Of a stretch of DNA of 64,000 bases, positions 35,241 through 44,501 are shown piece after piece. Under the pieces are notes generated by a model. It was not told the origin of the DNA and did no database searches. It saw only the letters and a list, made by a program, of their open reading frames with translations. The stretch is taken from positions 372,001 to 436,000 of the forward strand of contig NZ_CP098362.1 in the NCBI RefSeq assembly GCF_030388245.1, in the 5' to 3' direction. The stretch comes from Paracoccus sp. TOH. Lineage in GTDB: Bacteria; Pseudomonadota; Alphaproteobacteria; Rhodobacterales; Rhodobacteraceae. The position numbers were made by a program, and so were the translations under genes. How positions within the stretch are numbered: the first letter of the stretch is position 1; each line of letters starts with the position of its first letter.

Positions 35241-35262
35241 TGCGGTGAAGTTTCCGTGACGG
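35241..35262 (-). promoter_or_regulatory. Candidate Pho box upstream of phnC
   Basis: On the minus strand CCGTCACGGAA is followed directly by ACTTCACCGCA, two 11-bp units with PhoB-like GTCAC and TTCAC cores. Position, about 60 bp before phnC, and spacing fit PhoB activation under phosphate starvation. The rest of 35203-35449 holds no gene I can support. Confidence 0.5.
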
Positions 35263-35449
35263 TCGCGGGGCGGGCCAAGGGCGCGGGCCGCAAGGGCTGA
35301 GCCGGCTTCAGCCGGTTGCCCGCCGGGTTGCCCGGGGAAACGGCAGACGGCCGGTGCGCGGGCGCGATCCGCGGCCGAAAAGGTGGCGGCGGGGCCGGAA
35401 AAGCGCGACAATGATTCAGGAAGCCAGGAACGACTCGACGGGGCTGGCC

Positions 35450-35650
35450 ATGATCGAACTCGTCTTCATCGCCTGTATCAGCGGCACCCGGGCCGATTGC
35501 CGGGAACACAGCCTGATCTATACCGAGATGACGCCCATGGTCTGCATGCACGGCGCGCAGCCGGCGCTGGCGCGATGGGTCGAGACGCATCCGAACTGGC
35601 GCATCGCCCGCTGGTCCTGCCAGCCCTTGCGCCGCGAACGCAGCATCTGA
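35450..35650 (+). CDS. Small conserved-looking hypothetical protein
   Basis: A 66-residue protein (MIELVFIACISGTRADC to RRERSI) with four cysteines and a patterned core (SLIYTEMTPMVCMHG, then WVETHPNWRIARWSC). The arrangement resembles a small protein I have seen in Rhodobacterales genomes, but I cannot name it. An in-frame ATG at 35411 would add 13 residues; neither start has a strong ribosome site. It is followed by a hairpin shared with the convergent small gene. Confidence 0.5.
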   Translation: MIELVFIACISGTRADCREHSLIYTEMTPMVCMHGAQPALARWVETHPNWRIARWSCQPLRRERSI

Positions 35651-35690
35651 CGGTTTCGGCCGGACCAGCCCGGCGGAGGCCGGAAATGAA

Positions 35691-35712
35691 AATGCCGCCC
35701 GAAGGCGGCATT
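35691..35712 (-). terminator. Terminator between two convergent small genes
   Basis: A perfect 9-bp stem AATGCCGCC / GGCGGCATT with loop CGAA. On the minus strand it is followed by TTCATTT, so it best serves the gene at 35742-35894. It may also stop the plus-strand gene. Confidence 0.65.
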
Positions 35713-35741
35713 GGAACTTGATGCCGCAAGCCGGCCCGTGA

Positions 35742-35894
35742 TCACAGATGGATGCTGCGGAATGCCGATTGCGAGATGCCGAGTTTCTTCAGGTCGCGGG
35801 CATCCGGGGTGCGGTGCATGTCCACCGCGGCCGCGGCATGGATGGCGGCGCGGAAGGTGCCGAAGAACGAGCGGAGGGACTGAAGGGCAGTCAT
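35742..35894 (-). CDS. Small DUF1127-like hypothetical protein
   Basis: A 50-residue protein: MTALQSLRSFFGTFRAAIHA, then a linker (HRTPDARDLKKLGIS) and SAFRSIHL. The C-terminal D-L-K-K-L-G-I-S pattern recalls DUF1127 proteins, small basic Arg/Leu-rich proteins common in alphaproteobacteria, some linked to phosphate or stress metabolism. The start ATG 35894 is preceded only by a weak AGG. A longer frame from 35984 has no support. Its terminator is clear. Confidence 0.5.
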   Translation of the reverse strand: MTALQSLRSFFGTFRAAIHAAAAVDMHRTPDARDLKKLGISQSAFRSIHL

Positions 35895-35903
35895 CTGATT
35901 TGC

Positions 35904-35933
35904 CTGTCTGGTCAATGTTTCGATGACAGACAG
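35904..35933. promoter_or_regulatory. Inverted repeat upstream of the small gene
   Basis: CTGTCTG / CAGACAG with a 16-bp spacer, nearly extending inward (TCA / TGA). It sits within 40 bp of the ATG, so it could be an operator or a 5' leader hairpin. Confidence 0.35.
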
Positions 35934-36025
35934 ATGGGCGCGCCGGCCCGCTTCTGCAACGCAGCATCTGGTCAAGGCCGCCATGACCTCAGATCATGGC
36001 GGCCCGGTTCCGCTGCGGCCCGGCC

Positions 36026-37543
36026 TCAGTCCTCGTCGCCGGCCAGTTGCGCCAGCACCTGGCCCTTGCCGCGCGCCCGCAGGATCAGCGGCACGATCAG
36101 CGCCAGCGCGGCAATCCCCAGCAGCACCGCGGCGATGGGCGACTGCACCAGATAGACCCAGTCGCCCTGGCTGATCGACAGCGCCCGGCGCAGTTGCTGC
36201 TCGGCCATCGGGCCCAGGATCAGGCCGACGACGATGGGCGCGATGGGATAGCCGAACAGCCGCATCACATAGCCCAGTACCCCGAAAGCCAGCAGCATTC
36301 CCAGCTCGAAGGTCGAGGGGTTGGCGCCGATGGTGCCCAGCGTCGCGAACAGCAGGATCCCCGCATAGAGCCAGGGCTTGGGAATGGTCAGCAGCCTGAC
36401 CCAGAGCCCGATCAGCGGCAGGTTCAGCACCAGCAGCATGGCATTGGCGATCAGCAGGCTGGCGATCAGCCCCCAGACCAGGGTCGGGTTGGTCGCGAAC
36501 AGCAACGGCCCCGGTTGCAGGCCGAATTGCTGGAACCCCGCCAGCATGATCGCCGCCGTGGCCGAGGTCGGCAGGCCCAGCGTCAGCAGCGGCACCAGCG
36601 TGCCGGCGGCCGAGGCGTTGTTCGCCGCCTCCGGGCCGGCGACGCCCTCGATGGCGCCATGGCCGAATTCCTCGGGGTGCTTGGTCAGCTTCTTTTCGGT
36701 CGCATAGGACAGGAAGGTGCCGATCTCGGCCCCGCCGGCGGGCATGGCGCCGATGGGAAAGCCGATGACGGTGCCGCGCAGCCAGGGTTTCCACGACCGC
36801 GCCCAGTCCTGGCGGTTCATCCAGACCGAACCCTTGACGGCGGTCACCTCGTCATCGACCTGCACGCGCTGGCCGGCGATGAACAGCGCCTCGCCAAGCG
36901 CGAACATGGCGACGGCCATGGTGGTGACCTCGATCCCGTCCAGCAGCTCCGGCACGCCGAAGGACAGTCGCGCCTGGCCGGTCAGCTGGTCGATGCCGAC
37001 GCAGGCCAGCGCCAGGCCCAGAAACAGCGAGGTCAGCCCGCGCAGCGCCGATTCGCCGAAGGCGGCCGAGACGGTGACGAAGGCCAGCACCATCAGCGCG
37101 AAATATTCGCGCGGGCCGAAGACCAGCGCCAGCTTGACGATGGTGGGGGCCAGGAAGGCCAGCAGCAGCGTCGCGATCAGCCCGGCGATGAACGATCCGA
37201 TGGCGGCGGTGGCCAGCGCCGGCCCGCCGCGGCCCTTGCGGGCCATCTTGTTGCCTTCCAGCGCGGTGATGATCGAGGCGCTTTCCCCCGGCGTGTTCAA
37301 GAGGATCGAGGTGGTCGAGCCGCCATACATGCCGCCGTAATAGATGCCGGCGAACATGATCAGCGAGCCGGCCGGGTCCAGCCGGTAGGTGACGGGCAGC
37401 AGCAGCGCCACGGTCAGGGCCGGGCCGATGCCGGGCAGCACGCCCACGGCGGTGCCCAGCGTCACGCCGATCAGCGCGTAAAGCAGCAGCATCGGGTCGG
37501 CCGCGGTGGCCAGCCCCTGCAGCAGGAAGTCGAAGGCGCCCAT
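36026..37543 (-). CDS. tctA: Tripartite tricarboxylate transporter, large membrane subunit (TctA)
   Basis: A 505-residue membrane protein with about 12 helices. TctA hallmarks are [28 protein letters not shown] near the N-terminus, and [22 protein letters not shown] with [11 protein letters not shown] (residues about 70-105). It is the main channel of a TTT system driven by an ion gradient. It lies three bases after tctB and is last in the tctCBA run. The substrate is a small carboxylate, not specified by the sequence. Confidence 0.93.
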   Translation of the reverse strand: MGAFDFLLQGLATAADPMLLLYALIGVTLGTAVGVLPGIGPALTVALLLPVTYRLDPAGSLIMFAGIYYGGMYGGSTTSILLNTPGESASIITALEGNKMARKGRGGPALATAAIGSFIAGLIATLLLAFLAPTIVKLALVFGPREYFALMVLAFVTVSAAFGESALRGLTSLFLGLALACVGIDQLTGQARLSFGVPELLDGIEVTTMAVAMFALGEALFIAGQRVQVDDEVTAVKGSVWMNRQDWARSWKPWLRGTVIGFPIGAMPAGGAEIGTFLSYATEKKLTKHPEEFGHGAIEGVAGPEAANNASAAGTLVPLLTLGLPTSATAAIMLAGFQQFGLQPGPLLFATNPTLVWGLIASLLIANAMLLVLNLPLIGLWVRLLTIPKPWLYAGILLFATLGTIGANPSTFELGMLLAFGVLGYVMRLFGYPIAPIVVGLILGPMAEQQLRRALSISQGDWVYLVQSPIAAVLLGIAALALIVPLILRARGKGQVLAQLAGDED

Positions 37544-37546
37544 GGC

Positions 37547-38041
37547 TCAGCCCCCCGGGAAGAACAGCTGCTCCAGCGGCCCGGCGGGCAGGTGCAGCAT
37601 CAGCAGTTGCGAGAAGATCGTCCAGACGACGAAGGCGAAGACGATGCCGATGGGAATGGTCATGGCCAGGTTGCGCTTGCCGAAGGCCCGGGCCGTAAAG
37701 GCGAACAGGATGCCGGTGGCGATCGAGAAGCCGGTGACATGCAGCAGCATCAGCTGCACGGCCAGTCCGGCCACGATCCACAGCACCGGCGCCGGGTTCT
37801 GCGCCGGGCGCTGGGGGAAATCGCCGCGCAGCCCCTCGACCGCGGTCCAGCCGGCCAGGCCGATCAGGCCCCAGGCCACGACGCGCGGCACGCTGGCCGG
37901 CCCCACGCCCGAATAGCCGCCCAGATCGGCCAGGCGCGCGCTGTCCCACAGCATCACGCCGCCGATCACCGCCAGCCCGGCCGCGATCACCAGCGCCGCC
38001 GTATCCCGGCGGCGCGGTTGTTCATGGCGCTGGACGCTCAT
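37547..38041 (-). CDS. tctB: Tripartite tricarboxylate transporter, small membrane subunit (TctB)
   Basis: A 164-residue protein with four predicted helices, a basic N-terminus (VQRHEQPRRRDTAALVIAAGLAVIGG) and the conserved region VVWTIFSQLLMLHLPAGPLE near the end. It is the poorly conserved partner of TctA. Its ATG overlaps the tctC stop by four bases. Confidence 0.88.
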   Translation of the reverse strand: MSVQRHEQPRRRDTAALVIAAGLAVIGGVMLWDSARLADLGGYSGVGPASVPRVVAWGLIGLAGWTAVEGLRGDFPQRPAQNPAPVLWIVAGLAVQLMLLHVTGFSIATGILFAFTARAFGKRNLAMTIPIGIVFAFVVWTIFSQLLMLHLPAGPLEQLFFPGG

Positions 38042-38979
38042 TTCACCAGACCGATGTCCTTGAGGATGGCGGCGGTCGATTCGACGTCCTTGTCAAGCTG
38101 GGCCTCGAATTCGGGGCCGGCCAGCCAAGTGTCCATCCAGCCCTTGTCGGCCAGCTGCTTCTGCCAGTTTTCCGATTTGGCCATCTTCTCGATATCGGCG
38201 GTGACCTTGGCCTTCTGCTCGTCCGAAAGACCCGGGGCGGCGGCGACCATGCGCCAGTTCTCCAGCGTCACGTCCAGCCCGGCCTCTTGCAGAGTGGGGG
38301 CATCGACGCCTTCCAGCCGCTCGGGCGAGCTGACCGCCAGCAGGCGCAGGGTGCCGGCCTGGATCTGGGCCTCGAACTCGCCCAGCGAGGAAATGCCCGC
38401 GGTCACCTGATTGCCCAGGATCGCCGCCAGCGCCTCGCCGCCGCCGGAATAGGCGATGTAGTTGATCTTGGTCGGGTCGACGCCGGCCGCCTTGGCGATC
38501 AGGCCCACGGCGATATGGTCGGTGCCGCCGGCCGAGCCGCCGGCCCAGCTGACCGCGCCGGGATCGGCCTTCAGCTTTTCGATCAGCCCGGCCATGTCCT
38601 GGATCTCGGACGCGGCGGGGACCACGATCGCCTCGTATTCGCCGGTCAGCCGCGCGATGGGCGTCACGTCCTTGAGCGAGACGGGCGAGTTGTTGGTCAG
38701 GATGGCGCCGACCATCACATAGCCGCCGACGATCAGCGCGTCTGGGTTACCCTTGTTCTGGCTGGCGAATTGCGCCAGGCCGATGGTGCCGCCGGCACCG
38801 GGGACGTTCTGGACCTGCACCGATTTCGAGATGCCTTCCTCTTGCAGCACGGTCTGCATGGTGCGCGCGGTCTGGTCCCAGCCGCCGCCGGGATTGGCCG
38901 GCGCGATGATGGTGTAATCGGCCATGGCCGGCATGGCGACGGCGCCGGCGAATAGGCTGGCAAGAACGAGATGCTTCAT
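38038..38979 (-). CDS. tctC: Tripartite tricarboxylate transporter, substrate-binding protein (TctC)
   Basis: A 313-residue periplasmic binding protein. A signal peptide ends at PAMADY (about residue 21). The Bug/TctC domain opens with [20 protein letters not shown] and includes [19 protein letters not shown] chose ATG 38979, with GGAGGAAAA upstream; the longer frame is not supported. First gene of tctCBA. The 183-bp gap upstream holds no gene. Confidence 0.93.
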   Translation of the reverse strand: MKHLVLASLFAGAVAMPAMADYTIIAPANPGGGWDQTARTMQTVLQEEGISKSVQVQNVPGAGGTIGLAQFASQNKGNPDALIVGGYVMVGAILTNNSPVSLKDVTPIARLTGEYEAIVVPAASEIQDMAGLIEKLKADPGAVSWAGGSAGGTDHIAVGLIAKAAGVDPTKINYIAYSGGGEALAAILGNQVTAGISSLGEFEAQIQAGTLRLLAVSSPERLEGVDAPTLQEAGLDVTLENWRMVAAAPGLSDEQKAKVTADIEKMAKSENWQKQLADKGWMDTWLAGPEFEAQLDKDVESTAAILKDIGLVK

Positions 38980-39162
38980 GGTTTTCCTCCGCATCGACCG
39001 GGCGCATCGGCGCCGGCCGCGTTTCCGTTTTTTCTGGCTGCGGCCCGCATCTCTCCCGGAATGCGGGCGGTCCTCCGTGAGCCCGGGAACCGGACCCTGC
39101 GCCCTTTCCAGCACAGAAACCTGTCACGGACCTGACATGCCGCGAAAAAGGCGGAAGAAAAT

Positions 39163-40251
39163 CTAGCGGCCCGACAGCGCGCGATTCCAGCGCGCCAGCA
39201 GCCGGGCGCGCGTCGCCTGGTCCAGATAGGCCAGCAGGCCGGGGCTGACCGGCACCGGCTTCAGCCGCAGCCCGGCCAGATCCTGCATCCCGCCCGCCGG
39301 CGTCGGCTGGCCCGCCACCTCGAGGCTGACGGCGGATAGCCGCAGCGTCTCGGACAGCAGCTCCTGCCCCTCGGGCGACATCAGGAAGGCCAGGAAGCCC
39401 GCGCCCCGCGCCGGATTGCGCGCGGCCGTGGGCACCAGCGCCACGCGCGAGACGACGACGGTGAAGTCGCGCGGCAGGATCAGCCCGATATCGGGATGCC
39501 GCCGCGCCCAGTCGGTCACGTAGGAGCCGAGCAGGTTGTAGCCGAGCGCCAGCCGGCCGTCGGCGATCCGCTCCAGCAGTTCGCCGGTGGTGGCGTATTG
39601 GCGCACCCCGGCGCGGCCCATCGCCTCGGCCACCGCCCAGATGCCGGGATAAAGCTCTTGGTCGCGGGCCAGGAACAGGTAGCCCACGCCCGAGCGCGCC
39701 GGGTCGTAGGTGCCGATGCGGCCCTGCGCTTCCTCGGGGTGCTCGGCCAGCCAGCGGATCAGGTCGGCGCGGGTGGCGGGGGGCGGGTGCCCGGCGAAGC
39801 TGGGCTTGTGATAGGCGAAGACCGCCGGTTCGAAGGTCAGCGCATAGACGGTGTCGCGCCAGTTCGCCCAGTCGGGCCAGTTCGCCGTATCGGGCGTGAC
39901 CACCGGCCGGGCAAAGCCGTCGTTCGCCAGCTTGACCTGCAGGTCCATGGCCGAGGAAAAGACGAAATCGGCGGTGCCGCCGCCGCCGCCCTCGCTTGCC
40001 GCCTGGCTTTCGGCGACGATGCGGTCGTGCAGCGCGCCGGTCAGCAGATCCTCGTAGCGCACCGCCAGATCGGGATGCGTCCTCTGGAAGGCGGCGATCA
40101 GCGGCCGGGCCAGGTCGCTGTCCAGCGAGGAATAGATCAGCAGCTCCTCGTCCGTCCGGCCGGACGGGGGTGGGAAAAGCGTGGTCTCGGCAAGGCTCGC
40201 CCCGGCGGCAAGGACAAGGGCGACGGCTGGCAGAAGGGCGGGCAGGCGCAT
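39163..40251 (-). CDS. Extracellular solute-binding protein linked to a TctDE-type system
   Basis: A 362-residue periplasmic protein with signal peptide (LALLPAVALVLAAGASLAE-like, residues 2-22). It is an AfuA/SfuA-type binding domain (ELLIYSSLDSDLARPLIAAF; GALHDRIVAESQAAS; DFVFSSAMDLQVKLANDG; SPEGQELLSET). It is divergent from the response regulator and has no ABC permease or ATPase beside it. In many proteobacteria such a protein accompanies TctDE regulators, perhaps as a periplasmic co-sensor. That role is inferred; an orphan iron or anion transporter part is the alternative. Confidence 0.8.
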   Translation of the reverse strand: MRLPALLPAVALVLAAGASLAETTLFPPPSGRTDEELLIYSSLDSDLARPLIAAFQRTHPDLAVRYEDLLTGALHDRIVAESQAASEGGGGGTADFVFSSAMDLQVKLANDGFARPVVTPDTANWPDWANWRDTVYALTFEPAVFAYHKPSFAGHPPPATRADLIRWLAEHPEEAQGRIGTYDPARSGVGYLFLARDQELYPGIWAVAEAMGRAGVRQYATTGELLERIADGRLALGYNLLGSYVTDWARRHPDIGLILPRDFTVVVSRVALVPTAARNPARGAGFLAFLMSPEGQELLSETLRLSAVSLEVAGQPTPAGGMQDLAGLRLKPVPVSPGLLAYLDQATRARLLARWNRALSGR

Positions 40252-40276
40252 GATCGGGCCAGATTGCCCGAGCCGC

Positions 40277-40334
40277 GCCCGGTTCACAAGCCGCCGGTTC
40301 ATCGGCCTTGGGCTACCTTGGCCCGGTTCACAAG
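40277..40334. promoter_or_regulatory. Two 14-bp direct repeats in the divergent tctD promoter
   Basis: GCCCGGTTCACAAG occurs identically at 40277-40290 and 40321-40334, 44 bp apart (about four helical turns). A partial copy (CCGGTTCA) lies at 40294. OmpR-type regulators bind direct repeats, so these may be sites of the adjacent response regulator. Confidence 0.55.
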
Positions 40335-40375
40335 GCCCCCGCGCGCCGCTAGGCTGACGGCCGGAAGGGGGCGGC

Positions 40376-41047
40376 ATGCGCATCTTGCTGGTCGAGGACA
40401 ATCTTTCGCTGGCCGAAGGGCTTGCACAGCTGCTGCGCCAGTCGGGCTATGCGGTGGACGTGGTGCATGACGGCGCCTCGGCCGAGGCGCTGGCGGCGGC
40501 CGAAAGTTTCGACCTGGTGATCCTGGACCTGAACCTGCCGCAGATGGACGGGCTGACGGTGCTGCGCGCCATGCGGGCACGGCGCAACCCGGCCGCGGTG
40601 ATGATCCTGACCGCGCGCGGCACGCCCGAGGAGCGGGTGCGCGGCCTGGACCTGGGCGCCGACGACTATCTGATCAAGCCCTTCGACATCGGCGAGTTCG
40701 AGGCGCGCATCCGCTCGCTGCTGCGCCGGCAGGCCGGGCTGCGCACCGCGACGGTCAGTTTCGGCGGGCTGACCTTCGACCAGAACAGCCGCAGCTTTGC
40801 GGTGGGCGCGCAGGCCCTGGACCTGCCGGCGCGCGAACGCGGGCTGCTGGAACTGCTGATCACCCGCGCCGGCAAGGTGGTGCCGCGCGAAAGCATCGTG
40901 CAGTCGCTGACCTCGCTGGAAGACGATCTGTCCGCCAACGCCATTGAGCAATATGTCAGCCGGCTGCGCAAGCGGCTGGCCCCGGCCGGGCTGACGGTCA
41001 GGACGGCGCGCGGCATCGGCTATTTCCTGGACCGGGCCGAACCTTGA
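40376..41047 (+). CDS. tctD: OmpR-family response regulator (TctD-like)
   Basis: A 223-residue regulator. The receiver domain (1-120) has the acidic pair E7/D8, phosphoacceptor Asp51, Thr79 and Lys101. The C-terminal winged helix (about 128-220) includes LPARERGLLELLITRAGKVVPRESI. It lies next to its kinase and divergent from a solute-binding gene, beyond which tctCBA is found, so tricarboxylate-type uptake is the likely target. The direct repeats upstream suggest autoregulation. Confidence 0.88.
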   Translation: MRILLVEDNLSLAEGLAQLLRQSGYAVDVVHDGASAEALAAAESFDLVILDLNLPQMDGLTVLRAMRARRNPAAVMILTARGTPEERVRGLDLGADDYLIKPFDIGEFEARIRSLLRRQAGLRTATVSFGGLTFDQNSRSFAVGAQALDLPARERGLLELLITRAGKVVPRESIVQSLTSLEDDLSANAIEQYVSRLRKRLAPAGLTVRTARGIGYFLDRAEP

Positions 41048-42456
41048 GCGCCGGCCCGCCGCCAGGGCCCCGCGGGGCGCATCCGCCGGGCCGCCCCTTC
41101 TCGATCCGCCGCCGGCTGCTTTTGTGGCTGCTGGTGGCCACGGCGGTCTTCGGGGCGCTGGCGCTGGTCGATACCTGGCGCGAGGCCAAGCGCATGGCAA
41201 CGGCGCTGGCGGACCGGGTGCTGGCCGGCTCGGCCCTGGTGATCGCCGAGCGCGCCTCGCTGGACGAGGACGGGCTGATCGCCATCGAGATCCCCTATGG
41301 CGCGCTGGAAATGCTCAGCTCGGCGGCCGAGGACCGGGTGTTCTATCGCGTCGACGGGCCGCCCGGACGGCTGGTCACCGGCTATGGCGACCTGCCGGTG
41401 GCAGCGGCCGTGCCGGGCGGCGACCCGGCCTTTTCGGATGGCAGCTTCCGCGGCGAGCCGGTGCGGGTGGCCAGCCTGGCCCGCGCCGCCTCGACCGGCA
41501 TCGACGAGGTGCCCTTCATCGTCACCGTGGCCGAGACCACCAGCGCGCGCGAGGAACTGACCCGCACCATCCTGATGCGCTCGGCGCTGCGGCTGCTGCT
41601 GATGATGCTGGGCGCGGCGCTGATCGTCGGCATCGCGGTGACCGTCTCGCTGCGGCCGCTGCACCGGCTGGGCGAGGCCATCGCCACCCGCAGCCCCGAC
41701 GATCTGGGCCCGGTCGAGACGCCGGTGCCATCAGAGGTGCGCGGGCTGGTCGGCACCATCAACGGCTTCATGCTGCGGCTGAAATCGGCGCTGGACGGGC
41801 TGCGCAACTTCACCGGCAATGCCGGGCACCAGCTGCGCACGCCGCTGGCGGTGGTGCGCACCCAGCTGGCGCTGGCGGCGCGGGCGCCGACCCTGGCCGA
41901 GGCGCAGGCCGCCGCCGCCAAGGGCGATGCCGCCGTCGCCCATGCCGAGCGCATCCTCGCCCAGCTGCTGCTGCTGGCCAAGGTGGATGCGGCGGCCGGG
42001 CGGGCCTTGGCGCCCATCGACCTGGCCGGGCTGGCCCGCGACCTGGCTGCCGACCAGATCCCCGCCGCCGCCGAATCCGGCATCGACCTGGGCTTCGAGG
42101 GGCAGGGGCCGCTGCCCATCCGCGCCGAGCCGCTGCTGCTGGGCGAGGCGCTGCAAAACCTGGTCTCGAACGCGATCCTGCATACCGGCCGCGGCGCCGT
42201 GGTCACCATCCGCGTGCGGCGCGAGGCCGGCACGGCTGTGGTCGAGGTCGAGGATGACGGGCCCGGCATTCCCGCCGAGGCCCGCGCCGCCGCCGTGGGC
42301 CGCTTCGCCCGCGGCCAGACCCAGGGACCCGGCATGGGGCTGGGCCTGCCGGTGGTGGAGGAGATCGCCCGGCTGTTCGGCGGCGCGCTGAGCCTGCACC
42401 AGGGCGCGGGCGGGCGCGGGCTTTGCGCGCGGATCCGCTTCCCGCTGGCCGACTGA
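41044..42456 (+). CDS. tctE: Sensor histidine kinase (TctE-like)
   Basis: A 470-residue membrane kinase. A first helix (LLLWLLVATAVFGALALVD, 23-41) precedes a periplasmic 2CSK_N-type sensor (about 45-170), then a second helix (LRLLLMMLGAALIVGIAVTVSL), a HAMP-like linker, a dimerisation domain with the phosphoacceptor His in GHQLRTPLAVV, and an ATPase domain (EALQNLVSNAILHTG; DDGPGIP; GMGLGLPVV). It starts at TTG overlapping the tctD stop (TTGA), so the two are translationally coupled. Confidence 0.88.
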   Translation: MSAGPPPGPRGAHPPGRPFSIRRRLLLWLLVATAVFGALALVDTWREAKRMATALADRVLAGSALVIAERASLDEDGLIAIEIPYGALEMLSSAAEDRVFYRVDGPPGRLVTGYGDLPVAAAVPGGDPAFSDGSFRGEPVRVASLARAASTGIDEVPFIVTVAETTSAREELTRTILMRSALRLLLMMLGAALIVGIAVTVSLRPLHRLGEAIATRSPDDLGPVETPVPSEVRGLVGTINGFMLRLKSALDGLRNFTGNAGHQLRTPLAVVRTQLALAARAPTLAEAQAAAAKGDAAVAHAERILAQLLLLAKVDAAAGRALAPIDLAGLARDLAADQIPAAAESGIDLGFEGQGPLPIRAEPLLLGEALQNLVSNAILHTGRGAVVTIRVRREAGTAVVEVEDDGPGIPAEARAAAVGRFARGQTQGPGMGLGLPVVEEIARLFGGALSLHQGAGGRGLCARIRFPLAD

Positions 42457-42526
42457 CCGCCCCGCCCCTTTACATGGCCGGCAATTCGGCCCAAGGGCTT
42501 ACAAACTGGGCAGTTGCGGCGCTACC

Positions 42527-43372
42527 GTGATGAATTGGGATGATTTCCGCATAATCTCCGCGATCTGCAAGACCGGCTCCTTCGCCAGGGCGGCACGGCT
42601 TCTGCAGATCGACGAAACCACGGTCGGCCGCCGGGTGGCGCGGATCGAGGCGGGGCTGGAGATGCCGCTGTTCGAGCCCGCCGACGGCATGCGCCGTCCG
42701 ACGGGCGGCTGCCTGGCCATCCTGCGCCCGCTGCAGGAGATGGAGGCGGCCGCCGCCCGCATCCAGCGGGCGCTGCGCCAGCAGGACTATGCCGACCGGG
42801 TGTTTCGCATCTCGACCGTGGCCGCCATCGCCGAACACTGGCTGGCGCCGCATCTGCCGCATCTGCTGCAGGAATTGCCGGAACTGTCGCTGAGCATCGA
42901 CACCTCGGACGACAATGTCGAGATGTCGCGATGGGAGGCCGATTTCGCGCTGCGCCTGGGCCGGCCGAAATACGGCACCTTCCTGATGCGCCGGATCGGC
43001 GAGATCGGCTTCTCGCTGGTCCGGCCGCGCGACCTGGCGCCCGAAGCCGAGGTGCTGGCCGCCTATCCGCAGATGCTGGCCGACACCCCCGAGATGCTGG
43101 GCCTGCTGTCGAGGTTCCGGGGCCGGGCCATCCGGCTCGAGACCGCCAATCTGAACCTGATCCGCGCCATGCTGGACAGCGGGCGCGGCATCGGCATCCT
43201 GCCCGATCTGATGGTGCAGGGCCTGCTTCGGCGGGACGATGTCAGCGTCACTCCGATGCCGATCACGCGCGAGGTCTGGCTGCTGTCGCAGCCGCATCTG
43301 CGCAATGACGAACTGGCCCGCAGGCTGTCCGAATGGTGCGCCACGCTGTTCCCCGCACGGCGGGACGCCTAG
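42527..43372 (+). CDS. mauR: LysR-family regulator upstream of the mau operon (probable MauR)
   Basis: A 281-residue LysR-type regulator. A helix-turn-helix (residues 1-60; SFARAARLLQIDETTVGRRVARIE) is followed by a short-form effector domain. MauR, a LysR activator, is needed for methylamine induction of mau genes in P. denitrificans and lies next to mauF. This gene sits 261 bp before mauF, but reads the same way, whereas P. denitrificans mauR is described as divergent. I therefore call it probable MauR. Another LysR in the window (60697) is similar in its N-terminal half. Confidence 0.68.
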   Translation: MMNWDDFRIISAICKTGSFARAARLLQIDETTVGRRVARIEAGLEMPLFEPADGMRRPTGGCLAILRPLQEMEAAAARIQRALRQQDYADRVFRISTVAAIAEHWLAPHLPHLLQELPELSLSIDTSDDNVEMSRWEADFALRLGRPKYGTFLMRRIGEIGFSLVRPRDLAPEAEVLAAYPQMLADTPEMLGLLSRFRGRAIRLETANLNLIRAMLDSGRGIGILPDLMVQGLLRRDDVSVTPMPITREVWLLSQPHLRNDELARRLSEWCATLFPARRDA

Positions 43373-43389
43373 GCATCCACCACCAAAGG

Positions 43390-43452
43390 ATGAATTGCCC
43401 GCCGCTTTCCGCGACTCTCGATTTTTTTGCCAATGAATTGTTTTTAATTCAT
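43390..43452. promoter_or_regulatory. mauF promoter region with ATGAATT repeats
   Basis: A perfect inverted repeat ATGAATT-GTTTTT-AATTCAT (43433-43452) and an extra half site ATGAATT (43390-43396), in an AT-rich island between the LysR gene and mauF. LysR activators use such dyads with T-N11-A symmetry. This is the likely MauR-controlled promoter. The rest of the 43373-43633 gap holds no gene. Confidence 0.55.
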
Positions 43453-43633
43453 AAATCAAGGCGCTTAATGGATTCCCTTTGCTCCTGCATTTTCGCAGCC
43501 CCGGGCTGCAGAGAAACTCATTTCACCTTCGGGAAACAGCACGCAGTCTGCGGTTGAAACGGGTCCAAGCGGTATTGTGACGCTGCGACGGGAGGCCGCG
43601 ACGACCCGTGAACCGAACGAGAGGAGGCGTGCG

Positions 43634-44470
43634 GTGACTTCCATTGATGATTTCCGGTTGCAGACGGGCGAGACCGTCGGCGTCCCCGATTGCGACGTCT
43701 TTCCCGACAGTTTCTCGCGCGGCAGCCGCCTTGCCGTGCTGGGCCTCAGCCTGGCGGCCGGGCTGGCCGGCGGCCTGCTGCTGAGCGAGGCGGGCTCGGG
43801 CATGGCGCTGTGGGGCTGCATCGGCCTGGCGGCCTTTGCCGGCGGCCTGCTCTCCACCTGGTCGCCCTGCGGCTATTCCTCGATCTCGTTGCTGCGGCCG
43901 ACCGGCAAGGGGGCCAAGGCGCTATTGGGCTGGCTGCCGACCTTTGCCATGCACGGGCTGGGTTATGCCGCCGGCGCGCTGATCCTTGGCGCGCTGCTGG
44001 GGGCGATCGGCATGATGGCCGGGTTCTCGGGCTTCGCCACCGGTTTCGGCCTGGCGGTGCTGGCGCTGATCGGCCTGGCCTATGGGGCGCATCAGCTGGA
44101 CTTCCTGCGCGTGCCCTATCCGCAGCGTCGGGCGCAGGTGCCGCATGACGCGCGCCAGCGCTTTCCGAAATGGGTGGTCGGCGGGCTTTACGGCCTGTCG
44201 CTGGGCCTGGACTACCTGACCTATGTGCAGACCCCGCTGCTTTACATGATGACGGCGGCCGCCATCCTGACCGGCAATGTCGCCGAGGCCATCGCCATCA
44301 TCGCGCTGTTCAATCTGGGGCGCTTCCTGCCGGTGGCGGTGAACCTGTTCCCGGTGACGGATTACGCCATCCAGGCCTGGCTGGGCCGCCATCAGGAGCG
44401 CGCGGCCATCGTGGACGGCGCCATCCTGACCGCGCTGGGGGCCGGGTTCGCCGTTCTGGCGCTGGTCTGA
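43634..44470 (+). CDS. mauF: Methylamine utilisation membrane protein MauF
   Basis: A 278-residue integral membrane protein starting at GTG 43634, seven bases after AGGAGG. Hydrophobic segments include [55 protein letters not shown] and [22 protein letters not shown]. MauF is essential for making active methylamine dehydrogenase, though its chemistry is not known. It is first gene of the operon and fits the usual length. A longer upstream frame is ignored because the ribosome site points to the GTG. Confidence 0.9.
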   Translation: MTSIDDFRLQTGETVGVPDCDVFPDSFSRGSRLAVLGLSLAAGLAGGLLLSEAGSGMALWGCIGLAAFAGGLLSTWSPCGYSSISLLRPTGKGAKALLGWLPTFAMHGLGYAAGALILGALLGAIGMMAGFSGFATGFGLAVLALIGLAYGAHQLDFLRVPYPQRRAQVPHDARQRFPKWVVGGLYGLSLGLDYLTYVQTPLLYMMTAAAILTGNVAEAIAIIALFNLGRFLPVAVNLFPVTDYAIQAWLGRHQERAAIVDGAILTALGAGFAVLALV

Positions 44471-44501
44471 CTATCCGCTGAACTACCCTGTTTTTCTGCA
44501 T

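Noticed and set aside
35996..38410. 804-codon plus-strand frame opposite tctA/tctB
   Set aside because: Extremely Gln/Arg/Gly-rich mirror of membrane-protein codons; TctA and TctB are clear on the other strand.
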